From contig CP051243.1 of NCBI GenBank assembly GCA_017795025.1, forward strand, positions 186,001 to 250,000: 64,000 bases of DNA, in the 5' to 3' direction. This document shows positions 15,868 through 26,000 of the stretch, piece after piece. The position numbers were made by a program, and so were the translations under genes. The first letter of the stretch is position 1. Each line of letters opens with the position of its first letter. This DNA comes from Flavobacteriales bacterium. Its GTDB lineage: Bacteria > Bacteroidota > Bacteroidia > Flavobacteriales > Schleiferiaceae. The notes beneath the pieces were generated by a model. It was not told the DNA's origin, ran no database searches, and worked only from the letters and a program-made list of their open reading frames with translations.

Positions 15868-18186
15868 ATGAAAATCAAACTGCTGCTCGCTATTTTATTC
15901 TTTTCAGGCTTATTACCGGCCCAGGATCAACCTAAATTGGGATTGGTTTTGAGTGGCGGTGGTGCCAAGGGACTAGCCCACGTGGGGGTTTTAAAGGCGA
16001 TGGAAGAAGCTGGTTTACGTCCCGACTTTATTGCAGGTACCAGCATGGGATCCATAGTAGGTGGGCTTTATGCCATTGGTTACTCGGCTCACGAAATAGA
16101 TAGCATAATGCGGGCCGTAGATTGGGACCGGGTGCTATCCAATAAAATGCCGCTCAACTACATAGCCTTCGAGGAGAAGGAATATTACGACCGCTACCTA
16201 GTAGAGTTTCCGGTGGTTGATTATCGCCTAAAGGTGGGAACAGGTCTTATTCGCGGGCAACGGCTTAATGAGTTGATGCATCTCTTCTTCTGGCCCGCTT
16301 TGCAATACGAAAACTTTGATCAGTTTCCCATTCCCTTTCGGTGCGTAGCGACTAATGTAGCCACCGGCAAGCCCCAAGTTTTTAAAAGTGGATCCTTACC
16401 TACCGCTTTGCGTTCCAGCATGGCCATTCCTACGGCCTTTACAGCCGTGGCGCAGGATAGTACCCTTTTGGTGGATGGAGGGGTGCTCAATAACTTTCCG
16501 GTAGAGCTAGCGGAGGAATGGGGGGTAGATTATATCATCGGTGTAAATACCGGGGCCAAGCTCAATCGCGAGCTACCCGAAAGTATGCCCGAGATTTTAA
16601 TGACCCTCTCCATGATTCCGGCCAATGAAAAGCTTCAGGATCAGGCCCGAAAATGCGACATCTATATTCAACCTCCTTTAGATGAGTATGGAGCCGCTAG
16701 CTTCGGTGATGCCGAAACCATAATGGCCATTGGCGATAGCTCGGGAGCTCGATTTTTAAGCGAGATGCATGCCCTCGCAGAAAAAATGGGGTATCGCCAA
16801 AAGCCCTATAAAATGGGAACAAAAGAACGGGCCATCACCATTCAATCTATCGATTTACAAGGGAATACCATTTTCTCGAACGAGCTGATTCGCAATAAGC
16901 TTGGTATCACTGAAGGCCAAACAATTTTACGTCAGGATTTACTCCAGGGCCTTCGAAGAGTTTATGGAATTAATGGCTTTAAGAGTATTGATTACGAAAT
17001 CCGAAAGCGGGCCGATGGAACCAACAGTCTCCACCTCCGTATGTTGGAAAAGGAACCAAATTACTTTTATGCAGCTTTGCATGCCGACAATATTTTTTCT
17101 TCTGGCCTTACCCTCAACTTTACGGCTCGTGACTTATTAGGAAAGGAATCGCGCAGTGTTTTTGCCATGGATATATCGCGAAACCCTCGCTTTCGGTTCG
17201 ATTATTATAAGTATCTCCAACAGTATAAACGCTGGGCTTTTAACTTTCGCTACGATTATGGAGCCTTGCAAACGCCTTCTTATCGCGATGGGGAGTTGCG
17301 CAATATTCTAATTTCCTTTAGCCATCGTATGCATGCTATGTTTATGACCACCCAATCCTTAAAGGAAAGTTATGCGGGAGGAATTTTTTACGAGAACAAC
17401 CGCTCCCGAATTCGAATTGGGGCCGATATCCCCGAAGGTCTAGAAAGCTCCATTCAAGAGAACTACGGCTTTCGCCTGATGCATACCGCCAATAATCTCA
17501 ACGACCGTAATTTCCCTCAAGAGGGGGGCGAATCCTTATTAATTGTAAACACCTATCTGCAAACCACCCAAACCGTTCGCTTAGAAGATGGCGTGGATAG
17601 CATTTTGGTAGGCCCCAATAATATTGGGAGCATCAACCGCTACTTTAGTGCTTCGGAGCTCTCCGAACTAGCCCAAAACTTAAACCCCGGCGTGTATGTA
17701 GATGCGATGATTTCTGCTCGTTATTTTCGATCTCTGCGGAAAAACTGGCAATGGATTCCCTATTATGGTGTAGGCCTAAGCATTGGGGGAGGAGCACCAA
17801 ATTCTGTTGTTAATGGTTTCCGTTTAGGGGGGCTACAGCGGGTTCAACAGAACGACATTCGGGTTTTAGGATTACAATTTGGCGAGGTGATTACACCAAA
17901 TTTTGCTTTGGCCGGAATAATGATTCAACAAGTATTTTGGGACGACCTTTACCTTCGGTATGGCATTAACGCATTGGCTTACCATCCTTACCTCTCCATT
18001 AGAGATTGGGGAGATGCCTTTCTAAATGGAGATTATGCCCAATTGGAAAATTTAGCTGGGTTGGGTGCCGAATTGAGTTGGCGCACATTCTTTGGTCCAA
18101 TTTCGGTTGGCTTAAGTACCAATAGCAACGACTGGCAACCGCGGTATTATTTAGGGCTAGGATTTTCTTTTAATTACTCCGACTAG
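15868..18186 (+). CDS. PlpD-like patatin phospholipase with POTRA and outer-membrane barrel
   Basis: The chosen ATG gives a signal peptide (MKIKLLLAILFFSGLLPAQ), 772 residues in total; an upstream in-frame start would bury it. The patatin domain has oxyanion loop GGGAKG (30-35), nucleophile Ser59 in GTSMG, and the catalytic Asp in DGGVLNN near 207. A POTRA-like segment (ITIQSIDLQGNTIFSNELI, around 310-370) precedes a C-terminal beta-barrel of alternating aromatic strands ending LGLGFSFNYSD. This is the type Vd autotransporter architecture: the lipase domain is carried on its own Omp85-type barrel. The stop shares bases with the convergent lipoprotein stop. Confidence 0.88.
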   Translation: MKIKLLLAILFFSGLLPAQDQPKLGLVLSGGGAKGLAHVGVLKAMEEAGLRPDFIAGTSMGSIVGGLYAIGYSAHEIDSIMRAVDWDRVLSNKMPLNYIAFEEKEYYDRYLVEFPVVDYRLKVGTGLIRGQRLNELMHLFFWPALQYENFDQFPIPFRCVATNVATGKPQVFKSGSLPTALRSSMAIPTAFTAVAQDSTLLVDGGVLNNFPVELAEEWGVDYIIGVNTGAKLNRELPESMPEILMTLSMIPANEKLQDQARKCDIYIQPPLDEYGAASFGDAETIMAIGDSSGARFLSEMHALAEKMGYRQKPYKMGTKERAITIQSIDLQGNTIFSNELIRNKLGITEGQTILRQDLLQGLRRVYGINGFKSIDYEIRKRADGTNSLHLRMLEKEPNYFYAALHADNIFSSGLTLNFTARDLLGKESRSVFAMDISRNPRFRFDYYKYLQQYKRWAFNFRYDYGALQTPSYRDGELRNILISFSHRMHAMFMTTQSLKESYAGGIFYENNRSRIRIGADIPEGLESSIQENYGFRLMHTANNLNDRNFPQEGGESLLIVNTYLQTTQTVRLEDGVDSILVGPNNIGSINRYFSASELSELAQNLNPGVYVDAMISARYFRSLRKNWQWIPYYGVGLSIGGGAPNSVVNGFRLGGLQRVQQNDIRVLGLQFGEVITPNFALAGIMIQQVFWDDLYLRYGINALAYHPYLSIRDWGDAFLNGDYAQLENLAGLGAELSWRTFFGPISVGLSTNSNDWQPRYYLGLGFSFNYSD

Positions 18187-18668
18187 CTAGCTTCTCCACC
18201 TTTCATTTTTAGGAAAAGCTCGGCCTTGTTAATCTCTAAGCTTGGATTTCGAGAACCCATTAGGATTACTTTAAAGTCGTAATTACCATCCTCACCCACG
18301 CTAAAGTCGCCTGTATGTCCGAAGTACCGGGTTTCGGTAATTCCCGAGTCATCGGTATCGGTAAATGAAACGTCTAAATCCTCAATGCGATTGGGATACA
18401 CATAAAATTCACGGAGGTGTTTTTCATCTTTTAAAATCACAAAACGGAAAAACAAATCCTGCTTTCCTTCATAGCGATAATCTAGGTCGATCCACACTTG
18501 CAGTTGATCTTGAGCCTTCAATTCCATTTGATGCTCGGCGATAAAAAATTCCCCCCTAAGGGTGGTGATTTCGCCCGGACTAAAACGGGCAACTTCTTCG
18601 TAAGGAGTATTGGAACAAGCGGAGAGTAGGAGTAGCCCCAAAAAGAGGGCAAGCGTTTTCATGCGCAT
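18183..18668 (-). CDS. Small lipoprotein of unknown function
   Basis: A 161-residue lipoprotein with lipobox LLSAC in MKTLALFLGLLLLSACSN. Two ATGs two codons apart (18668 and 18662) are equally possible starts. The mature region is beta-rich, with WIDLDYRYEG and LFFRFVILKD strands. Size and place after a lipobox recall GldH-type gliding lipoproteins, but I could not align it convincingly to GldH. It is the last gene of a long minus-strand run. Confidence 0.65.
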   Translation of the reverse strand: MRMKTLALFLGLLLLSACSNTPYEEVARFSPGEITTLRGEFFIAEHQMELKAQDQLQVWIDLDYRYEGKQDLFFRFVILKDEKHLREFYVYPNRIEDLDVSFTDTDDSGITETRYFGHTGDFSVGEDGNYDFKVILMGSRNPSLEINKAELFLKMKGGEAS

Positions 18669-18683
18669 ATAAAAAGGAGAAAT

Positions 18684-19067
18684 TTAGTCGATGTATTCGT
18701 CTTCTTCGTCTTCTTTAGGTTCAGCAGTCTTAATCGGACTAACAATCAAAAGCAGGGCATTACCGGCTTTGGCCAATAAAGTCATGGTTAAACAGCTTAC
18801 CATGGCGATAATAAGCCATAAGGAAACGCTGTTGAGCTCCATGATATCCGAAAAACTTTGATTGATGAACTCTGGAATTGGCTGAATGAATAGCGCAACA
18901 ACAAAGGCTAATACCGACAATATGAGGTAGTAGAAAAAGTTAATCCTCATGCGTGGAACTAAACCCGCTAAAAAAGATAAACCGAGGAATACCCAGGTAT
19001 TGGAAAGGATAAGCGCTCCAATAAAAAAGCTGAGGTGTAAAAAGCTAAAGCGATACAATCCGTTCAT
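18684..19067 (-). CDS. Small integral membrane protein
   Basis: A 127-residue protein with about four hydrophobic segments and a strongly acidic C-terminal tail (EPKEDEEDEYID). Its ATG immediately abuts the TAG of the penicillin-acylase-type gene, with zero spacing, so it is clearly in that operon. No family is recognised. A role as a membrane partner of the neighbouring exported hydrolase is only a guess from position. Confidence 0.65.
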   Translation of the reverse strand: MNGLYRFSFLHLSFFIGALILSNTWVFLGLSFLAGLVPRMRINFFYYLILSVLAFVVALFIQPIPEFINQSFSDIMELNSVSLWLIIAMVSCLTMTLLAKAGNALLLIVSPIKTAEPKEDEEDEYID

Positions 19068-21398
19068 CTACTTAAAATTAAAGGTTACCGCCCAAGGACT
19101 TTGTTCCGGACTGTCGACCCAGTTTACTTTATGATACTTCACCTGATACCAATCGGAAATTTGATCCGTGTAATGCTCATGACCAGGAATACCGGATTGC
19201 CCACCAGCCAGCACCGTTTCGGCTATAGGCTGTCCATCTGTGAGCTCCACTAGGGTTCGCATACTGGGACCGTGGGTACCGGGTAAATTGGAACTCACAT
19301 TCACGGTTCGCGGGCTACCATCGGCGGGGAAGGGCGTATGGTTAAAGGGCATTAATTTAGTGAGGTGACGGAAGTATATTTTATGGTATTTACCGTATTG
19401 CCATAACTTGGGATTATAGCCATAATAATCGCCCAGGTATTTAACCGTACCCGCCCAGGCGGCATCAATCAAATCAGCACGAGAAAGAAATCGTCCTCCA
19501 CCAATCGGCAAGGGCCTGGCTTGATGCAAAAGATGCAACATATTTTCCGAAGGTGGTGCAAAGTCGAAATCACCAATTAAGCGATCATTAATACTGTCGA
19601 GGAGGGCCGATTTAAACACATTGTAAATCGTAGCGGCTTCCGACTCCTCGGTGCATGCGCCATCCCAATCTCGTAGATAGGGCAAGAAAATCTCTGGACT
19701 ACTGCTAATCATGATGTCCTTTAAAAGCGCCCATTCTCCATCAATAATATCGCCGTGCATGCTTTTCAGATGATCACGATTAATCTTATCCTTAGACATC
19801 AATAATTCGGAAATACGACGGCCCCTAGCACTGGGTGCGAATATGGTATTTAAAAAGGGGGTAAGTTCACTTTTTACTTGATGTTGGTTGGCCGAATGAT
19901 TCCAGCCCTTTTCGGGGTTTAGCACATACAAGCGACGACCCATGTGTTTGAAGCTGGCTTTGTCGCTGCGACGATTAGCGCGTACAATTCCTCTGCGGGC
20001 TTGGTCGTGCATTAAAGCATATCCCGAGGTTACCATGCCGATGTTTCCTTTATTATCTGCCAGCACAAAGTTTTGCGGCGGATGACCAAAGTTTTGCAAG
20101 GCTTCATAGGCTTCATTTACAGAACTTGCCCGTCGTAAATCTAAGAAGGCCCGCATTTCATTGCTCTCAAAGTTTTGCGCAATCCACTGGGTGGCTAAGT
20201 AGTCACCCGAAACACTATCGAGAGGACCAAAATGGGTATCGTAATAAACAAAAGAGGCCATGCCGCGGTCCTTCACCGGGAACTCTACCTTACGTGGAAT
20301 CAAATCTTCCCACTCGCCATCTAATCGATATTGGCGATTGTCGTTAACCTCCAATTTGTAAAACTCAGTAAGGTCCCAAGTAGCATTGGTCATACCCCAA
20401 GCTACTTTATCGGTAAAGCCACTAATAATAAAAGGAGCACCCGGAATGCTAAAGCCATGCGCTGCCTTTCCATTAATTACCTGATGTACCTCATACCAAG
20501 TACCAGGAAGGTCCAAAGCAAGGTGGGTATCATTACACAAAAAGGAATTTCCGGTACTCGATTTAGAGCCGGCTACCGACCAGTTGTTGGAACCCACTTC
20601 ATTGTTCCCTGCACGACGTACTTGGGCCGAATCAAAATCGGTAGGGGGGATGTAAGGGCCTAAGCCTTGCTTAGGGTTTACTCCATCCACTTGACTAATT
20701 TCGGGGTAAATTGGGAAGAGGTAATCCTGTTGCCAAGGGTAATAGTATTCGATAAGATCGTTTGGAAGGTATTTTTGTAAAGCCGAAAATTTAAGATCAT
20801 TTTCGCTGTAATTCAGTACCTTATCCATGTAGCGGATGAGGAGAATGGGATCGTAAGGCTCCATCGGAGTGGGCTCAAAGCTAAGCAAGTGGAACTCCGG
20901 TGGGCGTTCGCCAGATTTTTGATTTTCGAGGTAATAATTGAATCCTGCCGCATAGGCCTCGAAAATGGTCACCAATTCTGGATCTTCACTACGGAGGGTC
21001 TCAAAGGCCTCACGGCTTTTTTGTTCCATATCGAATTTAAGCCAAAAGCGATCCGATTTAACGGCTTTCCAACCCACCACTTCGCATAAACGCCCCTTTA
21101 CGGTACGACGCAACATTTCTAATTGAAATTGGCGGTCTTTGGCATGAGTAACTCCCATGGCATAAGCCAGCTCCGCCTCACTTTTAGCGAAAATGTGAGG
21201 GACACCACGCTGATCGTAGGTGATCTTTAAGCCTGGATAATCGCTGCCACCAAAATCGCGGTCCTCATCTTCCAAGGATACTTGTAAAACCGAGCTTGGG
21301 TAAAGAAAGAAGTCCCTTAAATTGGGTAAGCCGGGCCAAGGAATACTAAGGAGCCCAAGCCATACTGCCGCAATAATCAACCAGATCCAATTTCGCAT
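19068..21398 (-). CDS. Penicillin acylase family N-terminal-nucleophile hydrolase
   Basis: The start chosen is the ATG beginning MRNWIWLIIAAVWLG, an exported/anchored N-terminus; a TTG ten codons upstream is less likely. The 776-residue proenzyme has the autocleavage site at GSNNWSV, with Ser at residue 270 becoming the N-terminal nucleophile of the beta chain. The TNATWDLTEFYKLE segment and the C-terminal GQSGIPGHEHYTDQ block are family typical. Such S45 enzymes hydrolyse amide bonds of acylated small molecules, including quorum-sensing lactones, in the periplasm. It is the third hydrolase of the operon. Confidence 0.9.
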   Translation of the reverse strand: MRNWIWLIIAAVWLGLLSIPWPGLPNLRDFFLYPSSVLQVSLEDEDRDFGGSDYPGLKITYDQRGVPHIFAKSEAELAYAMGVTHAKDRQFQLEMLRRTVKGRLCEVVGWKAVKSDRFWLKFDMEQKSREAFETLRSEDPELVTIFEAYAAGFNYYLENQKSGERPPEFHLLSFEPTPMEPYDPILLIRYMDKVLNYSENDLKFSALQKYLPNDLIEYYYPWQQDYLFPIYPEISQVDGVNPKQGLGPYIPPTDFDSAQVRRAGNNEVGSNNWSVAGSKSSTGNSFLCNDTHLALDLPGTWYEVHQVINGKAAHGFSIPGAPFIISGFTDKVAWGMTNATWDLTEFYKLEVNDNRQYRLDGEWEDLIPRKVEFPVKDRGMASFVYYDTHFGPLDSVSGDYLATQWIAQNFESNEMRAFLDLRRASSVNEAYEALQNFGHPPQNFVLADNKGNIGMVTSGYALMHDQARRGIVRANRRSDKASFKHMGRRLYVLNPEKGWNHSANQHQVKSELTPFLNTIFAPSARGRRISELLMSKDKINRDHLKSMHGDIIDGEWALLKDIMISSSPEIFLPYLRDWDGACTEESEAATIYNVFKSALLDSINDRLIGDFDFAPPSENMLHLLHQARPLPIGGGRFLSRADLIDAAWAGTVKYLGDYYGYNPKLWQYGKYHKIYFRHLTKLMPFNHTPFPADGSPRTVNVSSNLPGTHGPSMRTLVELTDGQPIAETVLAGGQSGIPGHEHYTDQISDWYQVKYHKVNWVDSPEQSPWAVTFNFK

Positions 21399-21455
21399 GC
21401 GTAAAAAATTTCGGCTCAAATTAAGCAAAAGCCTTTATTATCAGGGCAAGGCGGC

Positions 21456-23054
21456 CTAGTTTTTCAAGGCGGGATCCTCATTTAAGAATTGCGGAGGACT
21501 AATACGAGCACTGAACTTTTCATAAATCAAGGCTACCTCAATCAGCTTTTGTTCTTCTAGGGCCCGACCAAAAAGAGAGATTCCAACCGGCAGGCCTTCC
21601 ACCATTCCCATCGGTAAACTGAGATTGGGATAGCCCGATATGGCTGCGGGAGAGGCGCTGCTTAAAATGTAATGGTCGCCATTAATTGGGTCTATCATCC
21701 AAGCCGGACTGCCACTAGGGGCAATAAACAGGTCGAGCTTTAAGCTATCCATAATCAGGTCGATACCCTTTTCGCGACTGTTTACTTGCATCATCTGTAA
21801 ATTGTAGCGATAGGACTTAAGATCGGTGCTATCAATCCCAGCAGCGAGTTCCAGATATTCTTGACCAAACCATCTTAATTCGAGGCTGTCGGATTTATTA
21901 AATTCAATGAGCTCGGGAATGCTATGCACATAAGCCTGAGAATCTAAAGAGTTTAGGTAGCGGTTTAGACCCACCTGATATTCGTAAAGCATCACCCGAT
22001 AGGAGGCGTAATTGGTGCCTGTGGCAAGGATTTCGGGTACTTCCACCAAACTGGCACCCAAAGCTTCTAATTCACTTTGCGCTTTTTTAAAGAGAGTATC
22101 TACCTGAGCATCTTTACCCTGAGCATTGGTAAACACACCAATCCGTTTACCTAAAAGCGGCTTCTCTGGGATTATAGCCGGTAAACTTGGACGGGCTTGC
22201 CAATTTTGGGGAGGCCAATTTTTTAAGCGGGCTGGATTATGGGGGTCGGGATCCGCTATCACTTCTAAAACGATGAGCGCATCTTCTACAGTTTTGGCCA
22301 TGGGGCCCGCTACATCCTGACTCCAAGCAATAGGGATAATACCTTCTCCGGGAACCATGCCCACCGTGGGTTTGATGCCTACGATTCCATTGGTTTGACT
22401 CGGGCAAATTATCGAACCATTCGTTTCGGTGCCAATGGCTACTGGTGCTAAGCCGGCAGCTACTACCACGGCCGAGCCCGAGCTGCTACCACAAGGATTT
22501 CGACTCAAGACGTAAGGATTGCGGGTAAAACCGCCCAGGCCAGACCAGCCACTAATCGAGTTTTCCCCTCTAAAATTGGCCCATTCGCTCAAATTGGCTT
22601 TCGCCAGAATAATTGCTCCCGCCGCCCTTAATCGCGCCACCAAAGGGGCATCCCGTTTCACGAAATTCTGGGCTAAGGCGCGCGATCCCGCGGTAGTGGG
22701 CATGGAGTCCAAAGTTTCGATATTGTCTTTTAGGATAATGGGAATACCATGTAAAGGACCTAATTTTTGTCCACGACTTAGGAGCAAATCAAGGCTATCG
22801 GCAATGCGCAAGGCCGCCGGGTTTACACTAAGTACAGCATTTAACTGCGGCCCTTTTTTATTGAGGGCTTCAATGCGCTGCAAGTAAGTTTCAACCACTT
22901 CCCGCACCGTAAAATCTGCACTATCTAAGCCTCTTTGTAAATCTACCACTGTGGCCTCCATGGGGTCGAAGGCAGTACTTATACTATCCGACTCTTGCGC
23001 ATCGCAGGCGTATAGCGAAAATAGAAGGCTCAGTAATAAAAGGGCTTTTCTCAT
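21456..23054 (-). CDS. Amidase-signature lipoprotein
   Basis: A 532-residue amidase. MRKALLLLSLLFSLYACDAQ is a lipoprotein signal with Cys17. The Ser-cisSer-Lys triad is visible: Lys109 in ILKDNIE, the cis-Ser in CGSSSGSA (about 191), and nucleophile Ser214 in ETNGSIICPS. Members hydrolyse amide or peptide-amide bonds. Being anchored in the envelope fits a scavenging role together with the flanking exported hydrolases. It begins 4 bp after the amidohydrolase gene and precedes the penicillin acylase by 57 bp. Confidence 0.92.
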   Translation of the reverse strand: MRKALLLLSLLFSLYACDAQESDSISTAFDPMEATVVDLQRGLDSADFTVREVVETYLQRIEALNKKGPQLNAVLSVNPAALRIADSLDLLLSRGQKLGPLHGIPIILKDNIETLDSMPTTAGSRALAQNFVKRDAPLVARLRAAGAIILAKANLSEWANFRGENSISGWSGLGGFTRNPYVLSRNPCGSSSGSAVVVAAGLAPVAIGTETNGSIICPSQTNGIVGIKPTVGMVPGEGIIPIAWSQDVAGPMAKTVEDALIVLEVIADPDPHNPARLKNWPPQNWQARPSLPAIIPEKPLLGKRIGVFTNAQGKDAQVDTLFKKAQSELEALGASLVEVPEILATGTNYASYRVMLYEYQVGLNRYLNSLDSQAYVHSIPELIEFNKSDSLELRWFGQEYLELAAGIDSTDLKSYRYNLQMMQVNSREKGIDLIMDSLKLDLFIAPSGSPAWMIDPINGDHYILSSASPAAISGYPNLSLPMGMVEGLPVGISLFGRALEEQKLIEVALIYEKFSARISPPQFLNEDPALKN

Positions 23055-23058
23055 AGAC

Positions 23059-26000
23059 TTACTTGTTTCCTAAAACCTCTGTAGGATGAGGGCTTTGCCA
23101 TAAAAATGGTAAGGCTTCCACCGCTTGCGGAGCCACTTGGTTTAAAGTGTTGGCATCGTAAACCCGACCATTCTTAATCACAAAGCTCAAGGTATTTGTA
23201 TTTCGAATATCCTCCAAGGGATTTTCATCTAGGATTAAAATATCGGCTAACATACCCTTTTGTAAACTACCTAGGTCTTGGTCTAAACCTAGCGACTCGG
23301 CACCAATTACCGTGGCCACTTTTAGCATATCTAAATTACTAATGCCACCTGCGGCCATCGCCCAAAGTTCCCAGTGATAACCCAAACCTTGCAGCTGACC
23401 GTGCGAACCTACACCGGCCATGCCACCCGCTTCTACCAAGGCCTTAATAAATTCGGCATGTCGGGGAAAGATATGTTCTTCCTCCATAAACCAGCCGGCC
23501 GAAACCCTCCGACTTTTACTGGCCAGTTCCTCATGTGGGGTGAAATATTGCAGTTTTTGGTCGTGGTAAACCTCTTCTGTAGCATAAAAGTAATTTTCGG
23601 CAAAAGGTCCACCGTAAGCCACCAGCATGGTCGGGGTAACTGTTGTTTTAGACTGAGCGATAAATTGAACCACATCCGATTGAATGGGGTAAATAGGCAA
23701 GGCATGTTCGTGGCCGGGGTAGCCATCTAAAATTTGGGTCATATTAAGCTTATAATCCAAACCACCCTCGGTAGTGGGTTTTAAGCCCAGCTCCTTGCAG
23801 GCCATAATAATCCACTGTCGTTGTTGCCGATTTCCCGTTAGGTACATCTTAATGGTTTTGGTTTGATAGTACTCCGAGTACTGCTTCAAAACCTTTTTAG
23901 CATGTTCCAGAGATTCAATTTTATAGGACCAATAGCCCACCCCGGGACCAGTACTGTAAATCCGCGGACCGGCAATCATCCCTGCTTCTACCATATCGCC
24001 ATAGCTAAGTACATCGGTAGTGGCGGTTTGAGGATCGCGAGTGGTGGTTACCCCATAAGCCAGGTTAGCGGCGTACAACCAAACCTGATTTTTATGAATT
24101 CCCCAATTGGGCCACATATGGGCATGCGTATCTACAAAGCCAGGCACAAGCGTTTTACCGCTGCAATCAATAACCACCGCCTCATCAGGAACGGCAAGGC
24201 TACCCGTTGGCCCAATAGCTTCAATGCGATTATTAAGGATAAGGAGGTCTGCGTTTTCCAATACCTCCTCTTCCTTCATGGTAATGATGCGGGCATTTTG
24301 TAAGAGCGTATATCCCTGCGGAATGTCTTTTTTATAGGTCAGGGGAATGCGAATTTCCCGTGCTTCAAAAACCGGGTCTTTTTCTTTTTTGTCTTTCTTG
24401 CCCTTGGTTTCTTCTTCCGAAGATTCCTCACTCGTATCGATTTCGGCCTTCTTTTTTTCCGCTTCTTTGGCGGCCTTTAAGCTATCACCAAAAGCTTGCG
24501 ATTTTTCGAGATCGTAAATAAAATGGGCTGGACCTAAAGACCAGTGTACTTTTTTACCATCGGCCGACCAAGCAGGAAATTCGCCTCCCATGGTGGTCAA
24601 TTTTTTAGCTGGGAAGGCAGCCGCCTCGGGTTTCGAAACCGAAATTTCCGCCTTTTGCCCATAAGAAGGTAAATGCACCGTGTAGAGGTCATTATTTATT
24701 TGCGCCAATACGGTTTCGCCATTCGGGGCAATGAGCATTACACTCGGGGTAGATGGTTTGGTGCGCTCCCGCCAAGCACCCTCCGCCTGAGGAAGTAAGG
24801 AAGGTTCACCATGATCGTGATCAGCCCCCGCGCCATGATGGTGAAAGTCTTCCAGTTTACTGCCATAGGTGGTAATTCCGGTGAGCTTTAAATGTTCTTT
24901 TTCATCGCTGCCATCCCAGCGAATAGAAACCAAACCCTTACTGCCGTGATTTAGATAGATACGATCTCCTGCCGCAGCGAAATGAGGCTTATCTCGGCCC
25001 TTAGCCGGGGCGATGATAACTTCTTGCTTTTGAGCTAAGTCCAAATAAGCAATTTGGGCATCCGAACCCGATACAAAGGGACTGTACGCATCGCGGTAGC
25101 TGCGGGCACTTTGACGGATATATACCAATCGATTCCCTTGCGGGGTATAGACTAAACTGTAAAAGAGGCCTGCGCTAGGGTTAATTTTACGGTTGCGCTT
25201 GGCGCTGATGGTGTATTCGTAAATCCCCCCTTCTTTACCTTCCCAAGTCGCATAGGCAATTTTTTTACCGTCGGGCGACCAAGTGGGCATGGCCTCGGTG
25301 AAGTTGTGGTCCGAAACCCTAAATACCTCTTCCTCCTTTAGGCTGTAGAGGTATAAGCGATTTAAAGCGGTAAAGGCTAGCCATTCGCCATTAGGTGAGG
25401 GAACGGCATCTCGAATTTGGGTTATGGGCTGCTCCGGTTCATCTGAAATAGGATATTTAAAATCGAGACGTGGGCCTAATTCCAGTTCCAGTTTAATTTC
25501 CATCGGCAGGGGCGAAACCACCTTGGTCTTGATGTCAATTTTCTGAATTTGACCATTATAGGCACAATACAAGAACTGCCCATCTGGGCTAAAAGCCATG
25601 CCCGGTAAAACACCTAAGGTGGCAATCGATTCCTGCTCGTCGTGCTGTATGGGGTAGGCCAGCCACTCTTCGTCCCCGCTTTCGAGATTACGCAGAATTA
25701 AGCCTGTTTCGGTTTCATAGCGACTGCCATAAACCAAGTATTTACCATCGGGAGAAATAACCGGAGTAAAACCAGAGCCATAGCGCGCGGTTACCCCTTC
25801 GGTTTCGCCTTCTTGCATATCGTAGCGCTGCACCTGATACTGGGGTAAATCGGCATTATAGTTCCAGGCGCCTTTGCGGGCCGAGAAATAAATGTAGCGT
25901 CCATCAGGGCTAAAGCAAGGGTCGATGCTTTTTAAGCTTTCCGGCTTTTTCAAAATTTGAACGCCTCCACCTTTATCAGCATGATATAAGTGTAATTTGA